A DNA stretch of 64,000 bases from Lichenicoccus roseus (GTDB lineage Bacteria; Pseudomonadota; Alphaproteobacteria; Acetobacterales; Acetobacteraceae), in NCBI RefSeq assembly GCF_005844085.1, contig NZ_VCDI01000003.1, positions 636,474 to 700,473 on the forward strand. The letters are read 5' to 3'. Under the pieces are notes generated by a model. That model was not told the DNA's origin and searched no databases. It saw only the letters and a list, made by a program, of their open reading frames with translations. Of this stretch, positions 36,753-45,368 are shown in pieces; the stretch's first letter is position 1; the number at the start of each line of letters is the position of its first letter. The translations under genes and the position numbers were made by a program.

Positions 36753-39542
36753 ATGTCGTTCCGGAAACACCCGCTCGCCGGCGTCATGGCGCTTGCCCTC
36801 GCCGCCCCGGGCATTGCCTGCGCTCAGACCAGCCCGCAGACCACGCGCACCGTCGGTCCGCAGACCAACGGCACGATCGTGGCCTCCGACAACCAGCTGC
36901 TGACGCCGACCGGCAAGATCGTGCAGCTCGGTTCGCCGATCGTGGCCAAGGCGGTCGCGGTCAACCCGAACCCGTCGACCCGCAGCGGCGCGGTGCTGCT
37001 GATGGATGCGGCGCAGCCGATCATCGTGTTCGACACCAAGACCGGTGCGGTGCTGCAGCGCTACATACCGAGCGCGGTCAGCGGCACCACCTTCACCAGC
37101 AACACCACCGGCTCGTTCACCGGCGTCACCTACTCGCCGGACGGCTCCAAGCTGCTGTTCAGCCAGGACAACAATTTCGTCGCGGTCGCCAACGTCAACC
37201 CGGCAAACGGCGAGTTGACCCCGGCGATCAGCATCCCGGTGCCGCCGCCGCCGGCCAACCCGAACCTGTACAACGCGACCTCGGCCAATCCGGGCGGCGT
37301 CGTCGCCACCGGAACCGCGCTCGGCATGGTCGTGCTGAACGCCAACAACAGCGTCGGCGTGCTGAACCTCTCGACTGCTACCCTCGAGAAGCAGATCGCG
37401 GTCGGCAACGCGCCGAACAGCATCGTGGTCAGCGGCGACTACGCCTATGTCAGCAACGAGGGTGGCCGGCCGGCGACGTCGTCGGACTTCACCAATCTCT
37501 CGGATGGCACACCGATCGTTGCAGATCCGACCGATGCGTTCGCCACCACCGGCACCGTGTCGGTGATCGACACCCGGACCGGCACCGTCACCAAGACGAT
37601 CAATGTCGGACTGCATCCCGCCGGCATGGCGGTATCCGGCTCCAAGCTGTACGTCGCCAATTCGTATGACGACACCATCTCGGTGATCGATACCGGCCTG
37701 CAGAAGGTGGTGCGCACGATCCCGGTCGGCGTGCCGATCAAGGGCGGCGCATTCGGCGCCGGCGCCAACGGCATCGCGATCGCCGGCAACCACGCCTACG
37801 TGACGCTCGGCCAGTCCAACGCGGTCGCCGTGGTCGATCTCGCCAACAACTCCGCCAACCCGGTGATCGGCTACATCCCGACGCTGTATTTTCCGACCAC
37901 CATCGCCTACGACGCCGCCAACAGCCAGCTGGTGGTTTCCAACGACAAGGGCCTCGGCGCGCAGGGCTCGATCGGAACCGCGCACGGTGTCTCGGCCTTC
38001 AACACCCACCAGGAAACCGGCACCGTCAACCTGATCCCGCTGCCGAACCCCATCCAGCTGGTCAAGCTGACGGCGCGCGTGATCCGCAACAACCACTGGG
38101 ACTCCAGGAACATCCTGGTCGGCTCGGAATACGCCAATCCGAACGCGAAGCCGGTCGCGATCCCGGCTCACATCGGCGAGCCGTCGCTGATCAAGCATGT
38201 CTTCCTGGTGATCAAGGAGAACCGCACGTACGACCAGATGCTCGGCGACGTGCCGCAGGGCAACGGCGATCCGTCTCTCGCGGTGTTCGCCGCCAACGTG
38301 CCGAACCAGCACGCCCTGGTGCAGCGCTTCCCGCTGCTCGACAACGTCTACGCGCCGAGCCGCCAATCGGCCGACGGCCATCCGTGGATCGTCGAATCCG
38401 GTTCGTTCTATTCCAACGACATCCTGTCGCCGGACTGGATCCGCTCCTATCCCGGTGGCAACAGCAACGACGCGCTGACCTACACCCAGAAGGGCTTCCT
38501 GTGGTCGGCGGCAGAGGCGCGCGGCCTCAACGTCAAGATGTATGGCGAGTGGAGCAACCACTACACCATCGCGGGCAAGCCTGGCGGTGGCACCTACAGC
38601 TGGGCCGACTTCTACAACACCTCGCTGTACAAGGAGAGCGGCGGCACCGCCGGCAGCAACGTCGTGCCGGACAACTCCGACACCGAGGTCGCCTACATCC
38701 CGTCGGTCGTGAAGATCCTCGATCCGCACTACCCGTCCTTCAACCTCGGCATCCCCGACCAGTACCGGATGGACTACTACCTGCCGGTCCTGGCCGCCCA
38801 GGATGCCGCAAACGCGGTGCCGGACCTCACCATCCTTTGGCTGCCGGACGACCACACCAACGGCACCACCACCGGCTATCCGCTGCCGAACAACTACGAG
38901 GCCGACAACGACCTGGCACTCGGGCGCATGGTCGAGGCGATCAGCAAGACCAAGGCGTGGCCGACCAGCGCGATCTTCGTCGAGGAGGATGACAGCCAGG
39001 ACGGCGTCGACCATATCGACGGCCATCGCCAGCCGGTCTACGTGATCAGCCCGTACACCGCGGCACCGCAGGCAGCCAACGTCGGCCGCGTGATCCACAC
39101 CACCTACACGCAGGAAAACATCAACCGCACGATCGAGAACATCCTCGACCTGCCGCCGCTCACACAGTTCGACCTGACCGCGTCGCCGATGTTCGACGTG
39201 TTCCAGAATACGGCCGACACCGCGCCGTTCACCCACGTGCCGGCCACCACGCCGCTCAACATCGGCCCGGGCGGCACCCCGATCGCCGGCACCGGGGCTG
39301 CGAACTACACGATGAACATGCACATGTCGCCGCTCCAGAAGGCCTGGAACGTTGCATCCAACCGGATGACGCGCGGCAAGCAGGGCCATGCGGACTCGGT
39401 GGACGAGAACTTCCTCAACCACGTGATCTGGTATTCGGCCACCAACTGGCAGCGTGCCTATCCGGGCGAGGCGCATATCCAGTGGCCTGCCAAGCTGGTC
39501 GCCTCGGCGCTGCGCAGCCCGGTCGTCGACAAGGACGACTGA
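36753..39542 (+). CDS. secreted phosphoesterase with N-terminal YVTN beta-propeller
   Basis: The 929-residue product starts with a Sec signal peptide (MSFRKHPLAGVMALALAAPGIACAQ). Residues about 30-470 contain YVTN/YncE-type propeller repeats (for example TVSVIDTRTGTVTKTINVG and YVANSYDDTISVIDTGLQKVV). The C-terminal half (about 480-830) is a phosphoesterase of the acid phosphatase/phospholipase C superfamily, with KENRTYDQMLGDVPQG and metal-binding VEEDDSQDGVDHIDGHR. It probably hydrolyses phosphate esters in the periplasm or outside. The longer frame allows an earlier ATG at 36729, but the signal peptide starts at 36753, after AAGGTG. Confidence 0.86.
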   Translation: MSFRKHPLAGVMALALAAPGIACAQTSPQTTRTVGPQTNGTIVASDNQLLTPTGKIVQLGSPIVAKAVAVNPNPSTRSGAVLLMDAAQPIIVFDTKTGAVLQRYIPSAVSGTTFTSNTTGSFTGVTYSPDGSKLLFSQDNNFVAVANVNPANGELTPAISIPVPPPPANPNLYNATSANPGGVVATGTALGMVVLNANNSVGVLNLSTATLEKQIAVGNAPNSIVVSGDYAYVSNEGGRPATSSDFTNLSDGTPIVADPTDAFATTGTVSVIDTRTGTVTKTINVGLHPAGMAVSGSKLYVANSYDDTISVIDTGLQKVVRTIPVGVPIKGGAFGAGANGIAIAGNHAYVTLGQSNAVAVVDLANNSANPVIGYIPTLYFPTTIAYDAANSQLVVSNDKGLGAQGSIGTAHGVSAFNTHQETGTVNLIPLPNPIQLVKLTARVIRNNHWDSRNILVGSEYANPNAKPVAIPAHIGEPSLIKHVFLVIKENRTYDQMLGDVPQGNGDPSLAVFAANVPNQHALVQRFPLLDNVYAPSRQSADGHPWIVESGSFYSNDILSPDWIRSYPGGNSNDALTYTQKGFLWSAAEARGLNVKMYGEWSNHYTIAGKPGGGTYSWADFYNTSLYKESGGTAGSNVVPDNSDTEVAYIPSVVKILDPHYPSFNLGIPDQYRMDYYLPVLAAQDAANAVPDLTILWLPDDHTNGTTTGYPLPNNYEADNDLALGRMVEAISKTKAWPTSAIFVEEDDSQDGVDHIDGHRQPVYVISPYTAAPQAANVGRVIHTTYTQENINRTIENILDLPPLTQFDLTASPMFDVFQNTADTAPFTHVPATTPLNIGPGGTPIAGTGAANYTMNMHMSPLQKAWNVASNRMTRGKQGHADSVDENFLNHVIWYSATNWQRAYPGEAHIQWPAKLVASALRSPVVDKDD

Positions 39543-39563
39543 CCTTCATCCACGCGCCTTGCC

Positions 39564-39594
39564 GACAGGCCGCGGCATCGCCGCGGCCTGTCGC
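39564..39594. terminator. strong inverted repeat after the phosphoesterase
   Basis: CGACAGGCCGCGGC (39564-39577) is complementary to GCCGCGGCCTGTCG (39581-39594) with a 3-base loop, giving a 14-bp stem. It lies 22 bases after the phosphoesterase stop. No T-run follows, but the stem strength suits a transcription terminator. Confidence 0.6.
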
Positions 39595-39651
39595 TCGTTG
39601 AAGCGGCGCTCTAGACTGCCCCCTGCAGAACATGCGAGCCGCCTCCGACCC

Positions 39652-41274
39652 ATGCCGCGCCACGCTCCCAGCCAGGCGGTGGATCCCCGCCTGATCCGCG
39701 CCGGGCAACTGCTGCAGGCCGGACGTCCGGTCGAGGCGCTGCCGCTGCTTTACGATGCTGTGGCCTCTGCACCGCAGGATGCCAACATCCGGCACGATCT
39801 CGGCCAGGTCTGCCTGCAGGCCGGCCGCATCGCCGAGGCAGTCGAAGCCTTCGAGGCGACACTCGCGATCAATCCCCGCTTCGCGCTCGCCCGGCTGCAT
39901 CTCGGGATCGCGCTGCAGCGCCTCGGCGACATCCCGGCGGCGCTGGCTGCCTACCAGGCCGCATCGCAACTGCAGCCGTCCCTGGTCGAGGCCCGCTATC
40001 ACGCCGCGTCGCTGCTCGAGACGCTCGGGCAGAGGATCGAGGCAATTGCCACCTTCCGCCGAGCCGCCTCCGCCACCCCGAAGACCAGCCTGGTACGGCT
40101 TGCCAATGCCCGCGCGCTGCTCGCAGAGGGCCGCGACGCCGAGGCGGAACGGGCGCTGCGCCAACTGCTGACCCTGGATCCGGAGGCGCTGTCGGCGACC
40201 GAGCTGCTCGGCCTGCTGGCGTCCAGCGCCGGCCGCTTCGAGGAAGCCTTCACCCTGCTGGACCGTGCCACGCGCGCGCCGCAGCTTGCGGGCAGCGTCT
40301 ACGAGCTGGTGCGCTGCCGGCGCATCACGGCGGCCGACTCCGTCCTGGTGGAACGCATCGAGGCGGCGCTCGCCGACCCCGCACAGCCGCCGGAGACGCG
40401 CCTGAAGCTGCATCTTGCCTACGGCAAGGCGCTCGACGATCTCGGCGACTCGCGCGGCGCCATGCGGCAGTACGATCTCGCCGACCAGTGGCGCGGGACG
40501 CTGTGCCGGTTCGATGTCCGCGCCTTCGAGACCCGCATCGACCAGCTGATCACGCGGTTCACCCCGCAAACCGTGGCCCGCCTCGCGCAGGATGGCCGGC
40601 GCGACGCCACCCCGATACTCATCCTCGGCCTGCCGCGCACCGGAACCACCCTGGTCGAGCAGATCCTCTCGGCGCATCCGGCGGTGCAAGCCGGCGGCGA
40701 GCTGCCGTTCTGGACCGAGCATCAAGCGACGGGCGATCCAGCCACCTCCGCCGCCGAGTACCTGCGCCTGTTGCGCGGGCTTGCGCGCGACGCCGGGCGG
40801 GTGACCGACAAGAGCCCGTTCAATATCCTCCAGGCCGGACTGATCCACACCGCGCTGCCGGACGCGACAATCATCCTGTGCAGCCGCAGCCCGATCGACA
40901 CCGCGCTGTCGATCCACCGCACCTACTTCAACCAGCATGTCGACTTCCCGACCGGCGGTGACGCCCTGGTCGCGGCGATCCGCGCCGTCGGGCGGCTGGC
41001 GGCGCATTGGAAAACCGTGCTGCCCGCCGACCGCCTGCATGCGCTGGCCTACGAGGACCTGGTCGCCGACCCGGAGCCGGCGATCCGGCGGCTGCTGTCC
41101 GCCTGCGGCCTGCCCTGGTCAGATGCCTGCCTGCGGCCCGAGGAGAACCCGCGCATGGTGCACACCCCGAGCCGTTGGCAGGTGCGGCAGCCGATCTCCA
41201 CCGATGCCACCGGCGCCTGGCGGCGATACCGGTCCTGGCTCGGCCCGCTATCGGCTCTGCAGCCAGGGATTTGA
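39652..41274 (+). CDS. TPR-sulfotransferase fusion protein
   Basis: The 540-residue protein has tetratricopeptide repeats in residues about 15-250 (for example VEALPLLYDAVASAPQDANIRHDLGQVCLQAGR and AEAVEAFEATLAINPRFALARLHLGIALQRLGD) and a C-terminal sulfotransferase domain with the PAPS 5'-phosphate loop ILGLPRTGTTLVEQIL (about 322-337) and a 3'-binding segment ILCSRSPIDTALSI. Such fusions are widespread in proteobacteria; the sulfated acceptor is unknown. The start MPRHAPSQ is used since upstream codons are not conserved-looking. Its TGA stop overlaps the next ATG. Confidence 0.86.
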   Translation: MPRHAPSQAVDPRLIRAGQLLQAGRPVEALPLLYDAVASAPQDANIRHDLGQVCLQAGRIAEAVEAFEATLAINPRFALARLHLGIALQRLGDIPAALAAYQAASQLQPSLVEARYHAASLLETLGQRIEAIATFRRAASATPKTSLVRLANARALLAEGRDAEAERALRQLLTLDPEALSATELLGLLASSAGRFEEAFTLLDRATRAPQLAGSVYELVRCRRITAADSVLVERIEAALADPAQPPETRLKLHLAYGKALDDLGDSRGAMRQYDLADQWRGTLCRFDVRAFETRIDQLITRFTPQTVARLAQDGRRDATPILILGLPRTGTTLVEQILSAHPAVQAGGELPFWTEHQATGDPATSAAEYLRLLRGLARDAGRVTDKSPFNILQAGLIHTALPDATIILCSRSPIDTALSIHRTYFNQHVDFPTGGDALVAAIRAVGRLAAHWKTVLPADRLHALAYEDLVADPEPAIRRLLSACGLPWSDACLRPEENPRMVHTPSRWQVRQPISTDATGAWRRYRSWLGPLSALQPGI

Positions 41275-43418
41275 TGCCGGGCGGTGGCTCGGTTATGGCG
41301 TCCGCCATGACGATCCGCCCGATTGGCCGCCCGGCCCGCTTCCCAGCCGCCCTCCTCGCCGCCTGCCTCGCGATCCCCTTCGCGCCCTGGAGCCCGGGTC
41401 CAGCCCAGGCCAGGCCGTTCACCGCCCACGACCTCGTCACGCTCGACCGGCTCGGCGGTGCGGCGATCGCTCCGGACGGCCATACTGCCGCGCTGGAGAT
41501 CCGTCATACCGATCTCGCGCACAACCGGGCCACGCACGCGGTGGCGCTGCTCGACCTGACCCGTGCCGGCGCGCAGCCGGTAGAGCTGCCGGGCGATGCC
41601 AGCGCCCCGCGCTGGTCGCCGGACGGGCATCGCCTCTACATGCTGTCCGACCGTCACGGCGGCAGCACGCAGGTCTGGCGCCTCGACCCCGGCCATGGAC
41701 CCGCCGCGCAGGTCACCCACCTGCCGCTCGACATCCAGGCCTATGCGGTGTCGCCGGACGGGCACCGCCTGGTGGTATCGATGGCGGTGTTCCCGAACGC
41801 CGGGTCGCCGGATGCCACCTACGCCCGGCTCAATGCACCGAAGGCGGGAGCGCAGGCTCCGAAGGCCACCGGCATGGTGTTCGACCGGCTGTTCGTCCGG
41901 CACTGGGACCAGTGGGTGGACGGCACCCGCAACCACCTGTTCTCACTCGCCCTCGATGCCGCCGGGAATGCCGGCCGGCCGGCAATCCCCCTGATGCCCG
42001 GCTTCGACGGCGACTGCCCGTCCAGGCCGTTCGGCGACGACGCCGACTTCAGCATCAGCCCGGATGGCCACACGGTGTTCTTCTCGGCCCGGCAGGCTGG
42101 CCGCAGCGAGCCCTGGAGCACGAATTTCGACATCTACAGCGTGCCTGCAGACGGCAGCCATGCGCCGGTCGATCTCACCGGCGGCAATCCCGCCTGGGAC
42201 GCCGAACCGGTGCCGTCGCCGGACGGGCGCACGCTGGCCTGGCGGGCGCAGCGTCGGCCAGGCTTCGAGGCCGACCGGTTCGGGGTCATGGTGATGGACC
42301 TCGCCACCCACCACAGCCGCGAGGTTGCCGGCGGCTGGGACCGCTCGGCGAGCAGCCTCGCCTGGTCGAGCGATGGCCGGACCCTTGGCGTCACCGCGGA
42401 GGATGTCGGGCAGCTCCGCCTGTTCGGCCTCGACGTGCAGAGCGGAGGGGTTACCGGGCTCACCGGCGACGGCCATGTGACCGACGTCCACACCGCCTCC
42501 GACGGCGGCCTGTTCTATCTGCGCGATACGCTCGACAGTCCCGCCCAGCTCTGGCGCCGGCGGCCCGGCGGCAAGCCGGAGCAGCTCACCCGTATCGGCG
42601 CCGCGCAGCTCGACGGCGTCGCCATGCAGCCGTTCAGGCAGTTCGAGTTCACCGGCTGGAACCACGAGGCCGTGCATGGCTACGTGGTGCGTCCGGCCGG
42701 CTACCGGCCCGGGCACAGATACCCGGTGGCGTTCCTGATCCATGGCGGTCCGCAGGGCTCGTTCGGCGACGGCTGGAGCTACCGCTGGAACCCGCAATTC
42801 TATGCAGGGCTCGGATACGGCGTGGTGATGATCGATTTCCACGGCTCCACCGGCTACGGCCAGGCGTTCACCGACGCGATCTCCAACCACTGGGGCGACC
42901 GGCCGCTCACCGACCTGCGGCTTGGCTGGACCGCCGCGCTGTCGCAGTTCGACTGGCTGGACGGCAGCCGCGCCTGCGCGCTCGGCGCCAGCTACGGCGG
43001 GTTCATGGTCAACTGGATCGCGGGCAACTGGTCGCAGCCCTGGAAGTGCCTGGTCACCCATGACGGCGTGTTCGACGACCGCATGATGGGTTTCTCCACC
43101 GAGGAGCTGTGGTTCGCGGAGTGGGAGCACGGTGGCCCGGACCACACGCCGTGGGCCGATCCGCAGGCCTACGAGCGCTTCAACCCGGCCGGCCACGTCG
43201 CCGACTGGCGGGTGCCGCAGCTCATCATCCATGGCGGCCGCGACTTCCGCATTCCGCTCGAGCAGGGCCTTGGCGCCTTCGATGCGCTGCAGCGCCGCGG
43301 TATCGAGAGCCGCCTGCTGGTGTTCCCGGACGAGAACCACTGGGTGCTCAAGCCGGACAACTCGCTGCAGTGGCACGATGTGGTGGCAGCCTGGCTGAAG
43401 GCGCACCTAGGCGACTGA
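41274..43418 (+). CDS. S9 family (prolyl oligopeptidase-like) peptidase, secreted
   Basis: The 714-residue protein has a Sec signal peptide (start could be Met1, 41295 or 41307), a beta-propeller-like domain with SPDG repeats (APRWSPDGHRLYMLSDR, VSPDGHRLVV), and a C-terminal alpha/beta hydrolase. The catalytic triad is visible: Ser573 in GASYGGFM, Asp657 in HGGRDFRI and His689 in DENHWV. It probably cleaves peptides in the periplasm. ATG 41274 overlaps the previous stop (TGATG). It is followed by two stem-loops. Confidence 0.9.
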   Translation: MPGGGSVMASAMTIRPIGRPARFPAALLAACLAIPFAPWSPGPAQARPFTAHDLVTLDRLGGAAIAPDGHTAALEIRHTDLAHNRATHAVALLDLTRAGAQPVELPGDASAPRWSPDGHRLYMLSDRHGGSTQVWRLDPGHGPAAQVTHLPLDIQAYAVSPDGHRLVVSMAVFPNAGSPDATYARLNAPKAGAQAPKATGMVFDRLFVRHWDQWVDGTRNHLFSLALDAAGNAGRPAIPLMPGFDGDCPSRPFGDDADFSISPDGHTVFFSARQAGRSEPWSTNFDIYSVPADGSHAPVDLTGGNPAWDAEPVPSPDGRTLAWRAQRRPGFEADRFGVMVMDLATHHSREVAGGWDRSASSLAWSSDGRTLGVTAEDVGQLRLFGLDVQSGGVTGLTGDGHVTDVHTASDGGLFYLRDTLDSPAQLWRRRPGGKPEQLTRIGAAQLDGVAMQPFRQFEFTGWNHEAVHGYVVRPAGYRPGHRYPVAFLIHGGPQGSFGDGWSYRWNPQFYAGLGYGVVMIDFHGSTGYGQAFTDAISNHWGDRPLTDLRLGWTAALSQFDWLDGSRACALGASYGGFMVNWIAGNWSQPWKCLVTHDGVFDDRMMGFSTEELWFAEWEHGGPDHTPWADPQAYERFNPAGHVADWRVPQLIIHGGRDFRIPLEQGLGAFDALQRRGIESRLLVFPDENHWVLKPDNSLQWHDVVAAWLKAHLGD

Positions 43419-43431
43419 CCAGGGGCAGCAC

Positions 43432-43487
43432 ACGCCGGGCAGCAGACGAGCTGCCCGGCGTCGAGTGTCCGGGCGAGATGCCCGGAC
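43432..43487. terminator. two tandem hairpins between convergent genes
   Basis: The first stem pairs ACGCCGGGCAGC (43432-43443) with GCTGCCCGGCGT (43450-43461), a 12-bp stem around a 6-base loop. The second pairs GTCCGGGC (43467-43474) with GCCCGGAC (43480-43487). They lie between the S9 peptidase (+) stop and the DUF892 (-) stop and probably terminate both. Confidence 0.65.
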
Positions 43488-43493
43488 CCGGTA

Positions 43494-44012
43494 TCAGTCG
43501 GTCGTCGCCGCCGCGTGACGGGCCGCCAGCCTGGCCAGCCGCTCGCTCTGCTTGCTGGTGTATTCGTCGGCCTTGTAGATGTCGGCCACGATCCCCTTGA
43601 GCTGCTTCGCGTCGTCCTTGAGGCCGAGCGCCGTCGCATAGGCGGCGGCGGTGCCGAACCCGGTCACCCCGTAGTGCGACATCCGCTGGTACTGCGCGAT
43701 CAGCACGATATCGAGCAGGTCGCCGTCCTCAGGCGCTTCCTTCAGGCCATGCTTGAGGGCTTCCTTCACCAGCCCCTCCATGCCCTTGCAGTGCTCCTTC
43801 TCCACCTCGCCGCCGGCCGCCTCGAGCAGGGACCTGATGGTTGCGGTGTGGCCCTCGATCCCGGCATGGGAGCCCTCGAACAGCTCCTTCAGCTTCTTGT
43901 CGTGGATCTTCTCGGACAATGTCTTGATTGCCTTGGTCATCTGGTCGTTGGCCGACCAGAGGTCCTTCAGCTCATCGGTATAGACTTCCTTGAGGCTTTC
44001 AGGTGCGGACAT
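43494..44012 (-). CDS. DUF892 ferritin-like protein (YciF type)
   Basis: The 172-residue protein (start MSAPESLKEVYTDELKDLW, with GGGAGA upstream) has the four-helix DUF892 pattern: ELKDLWSANDQMTKAIKTLSEKI...GHTATIRSLLEAAGGEVEKEHCKGMEGLVKEA...LDIVLIAQYQRMSHYGVTGFGTAAAYATALG. Family members are stress-induced, ferritin-like diiron proteins of unclear chemistry. It is probably monocistronic. Confidence 0.88.
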   Translation of the reverse strand: MSAPESLKEVYTDELKDLWSANDQMTKAIKTLSEKIHDKKLKELFEGSHAGIEGHTATIRSLLEAAGGEVEKEHCKGMEGLVKEALKHGLKEAPEDGDLLDIVLIAQYQRMSHYGVTGFGTAAAYATALGLKDDAKQLKGIVADIYKADEYTSKQSERLARLAARHAAATTD

Positions 44013-44105
44013 CGTTGTCTCCCGGTTGATGCGATTCGCCAACGCGGGATCGAGAGCCAGGTCGTGCCGGACCGACCACACCTCAGCGTGAGGGTGGTCC
44101 CGTCG

Positions 44106-45368
44106 CTACGAGCCCGAGCCGATCTTCTCGGGCTTCTCCGCCGCATCCCGCACCGCCTTGACCTGCTGTGCCGTGACGTCACCCTGGCGACCACCGAACT
44201 GCGTGATCGCATAGTTCGCCATCTCGGCAAGCTCGGGATCGGTGTAGGCGCGGGTGAAGGCGTGCATGAACATCAGGCCCTGGTCGGTCTGGATCTGCGA
44301 GCCATGCGCCAGCACCTGCAGCATGTTGGTGGCGCTCGGATCACCGAGGCTGTGGTCGCCGCGCAGCGACGCCCAGGCCGACTGCCTGCCCTCGCCGCTC
44401 GGCAGATGGCAACCGGCGCATGCCTCCGCGAACAACTGCCGGCCCGGGTCCGGGTTCGACTGCGACGCGACCACCGGCAGTGGCGCCTCCGGCCCGTCCG
44501 GCTGCGCCGGGATGCCTCGCAGATACACCACCATGGCGTGGATGTCGGACGGTGTCAGGTAGTGCAGGCTGTATTGCACCGCCTCGGCCATCGGCCCCGA
44601 GGCCGGCCCGTGCCCATCCGCATGACCGGTGGAGAGATACTGCTCGAGCGCCGCGTCGCTCCAGTTCTTCAAGCCATGGGCCGCGTCGCTGGTCAGGTTG
44701 TAGGCGTTCCAGCCCTGCTGCACGGCGCCGGCATAGGCACGCGCGGTATCCAGCCCCTGGGTCGCGGTGCGCGGCGTGTGGCACTGCGCGCAATGGCCGA
44801 GCGCCTCGACGAGGTAGGCGCCGCGGTTCCGCTCCGGCGTGGCGTTCGCGTCGGGCGTGAAGCGATGATCGGGATTGTTGAGCAGGTTCCAGCCGATCAT
44901 CACCGCGCGGATATTGTACGGGAACGACATCCGGTTGGCGGGCGCGGTCGCATGCACCGCCGGCAGGCTGAACAGGTATGCCTTGATGGCCAGCGCGTCG
45001 TCGCGCGTCATCAGCGTGTAGGAATTGTAGGGCATCGCCGGGTAGAGATGCTTGCCGCCGCGGGCAACGCCCGAGTGCAGCACGCGCACGAACTCGTCGT
45101 CGGTATATCGGCCGATGCCGGTTTCCGCGTCCGGGGTGATGTTAGGCGAGTACAGCACGCCCATCGGCAGCGTGAAGGCGCGACCGCCGGCGAAGGCGCC
45201 GCCACCGGCCGCACTGTGGCAGGCCTGGCAATCGGCGGCGCGGGTCAGGTACTCGCCCCGCTTCACCAGATCGGACTGGGCGGACGCCGGCATTGCCGCC
45301 GCTGCGCCGAACCCCAGTGCCGCGACCGCGACACCGGCTTTCAGGATCATGCGCATGCGGCGGCTCAC
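44106..45368 (-). CDS. three-haem cytochrome c subunit of membrane-associated dehydrogenase
   Basis: The 420-residue protein has a signal peptide (MSRRMRMILKAGVAVAALGFGAAAAMPASAQ) and three CxxCH haem sites: CQACH (47-51), CAQCH (193-197) and CAGCH (317-321). This is the layout of the cytochrome subunit of acetic-acid-bacteria alcohol and aldehyde dehydrogenases, which passes electrons to ubiquinone in the membrane. Its ATG overlaps the stop of the molybdopterin subunit (ATGA). It lies last in the three-gene operon. Confidence 0.9.
   Translation of the reverse strand: MSRRMRMILKAGVAVAALGFGAAAAMPASAQSDLVKRGEYLTRAADCQACHSAAGGGAFAGGRAFTLPMGVLYSPNITPDAETGIGRYTDDEFVRVLHSGVARGGKHLYPAMPYNSYTLMTRDDALAIKAYLFSLPAVHATAPANRMSFPYNIRAVMIGWNLLNNPDHRFTPDANATPERNRGAYLVEALGHCAQCHTPRTATQGLDTARAYAGAVQQGWNAYNLTSDAAHGLKNWSDAALEQYLSTGHADGHGPASGPMAEAVQYSLHYLTPSDIHAMVVYLRGIPAQPDGPEAPLPVVASQSNPDPGRQLFAEACAGCHLPSGEGRQSAWASLRGDHSLGDPSATNMLQVLAHGSQIQTDQGLMFMHAFTRAYTDPELAEMANYAITQFGGRQGDVTAQQVKAVRDAAEKPEKIGSGS

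Noticed and set aside
36645..39476. 943-codon minus-strand frame
   Set aside because: It is the complement of the phosphoesterase, whose signal peptide, propeller and catalytic motifs are clear.
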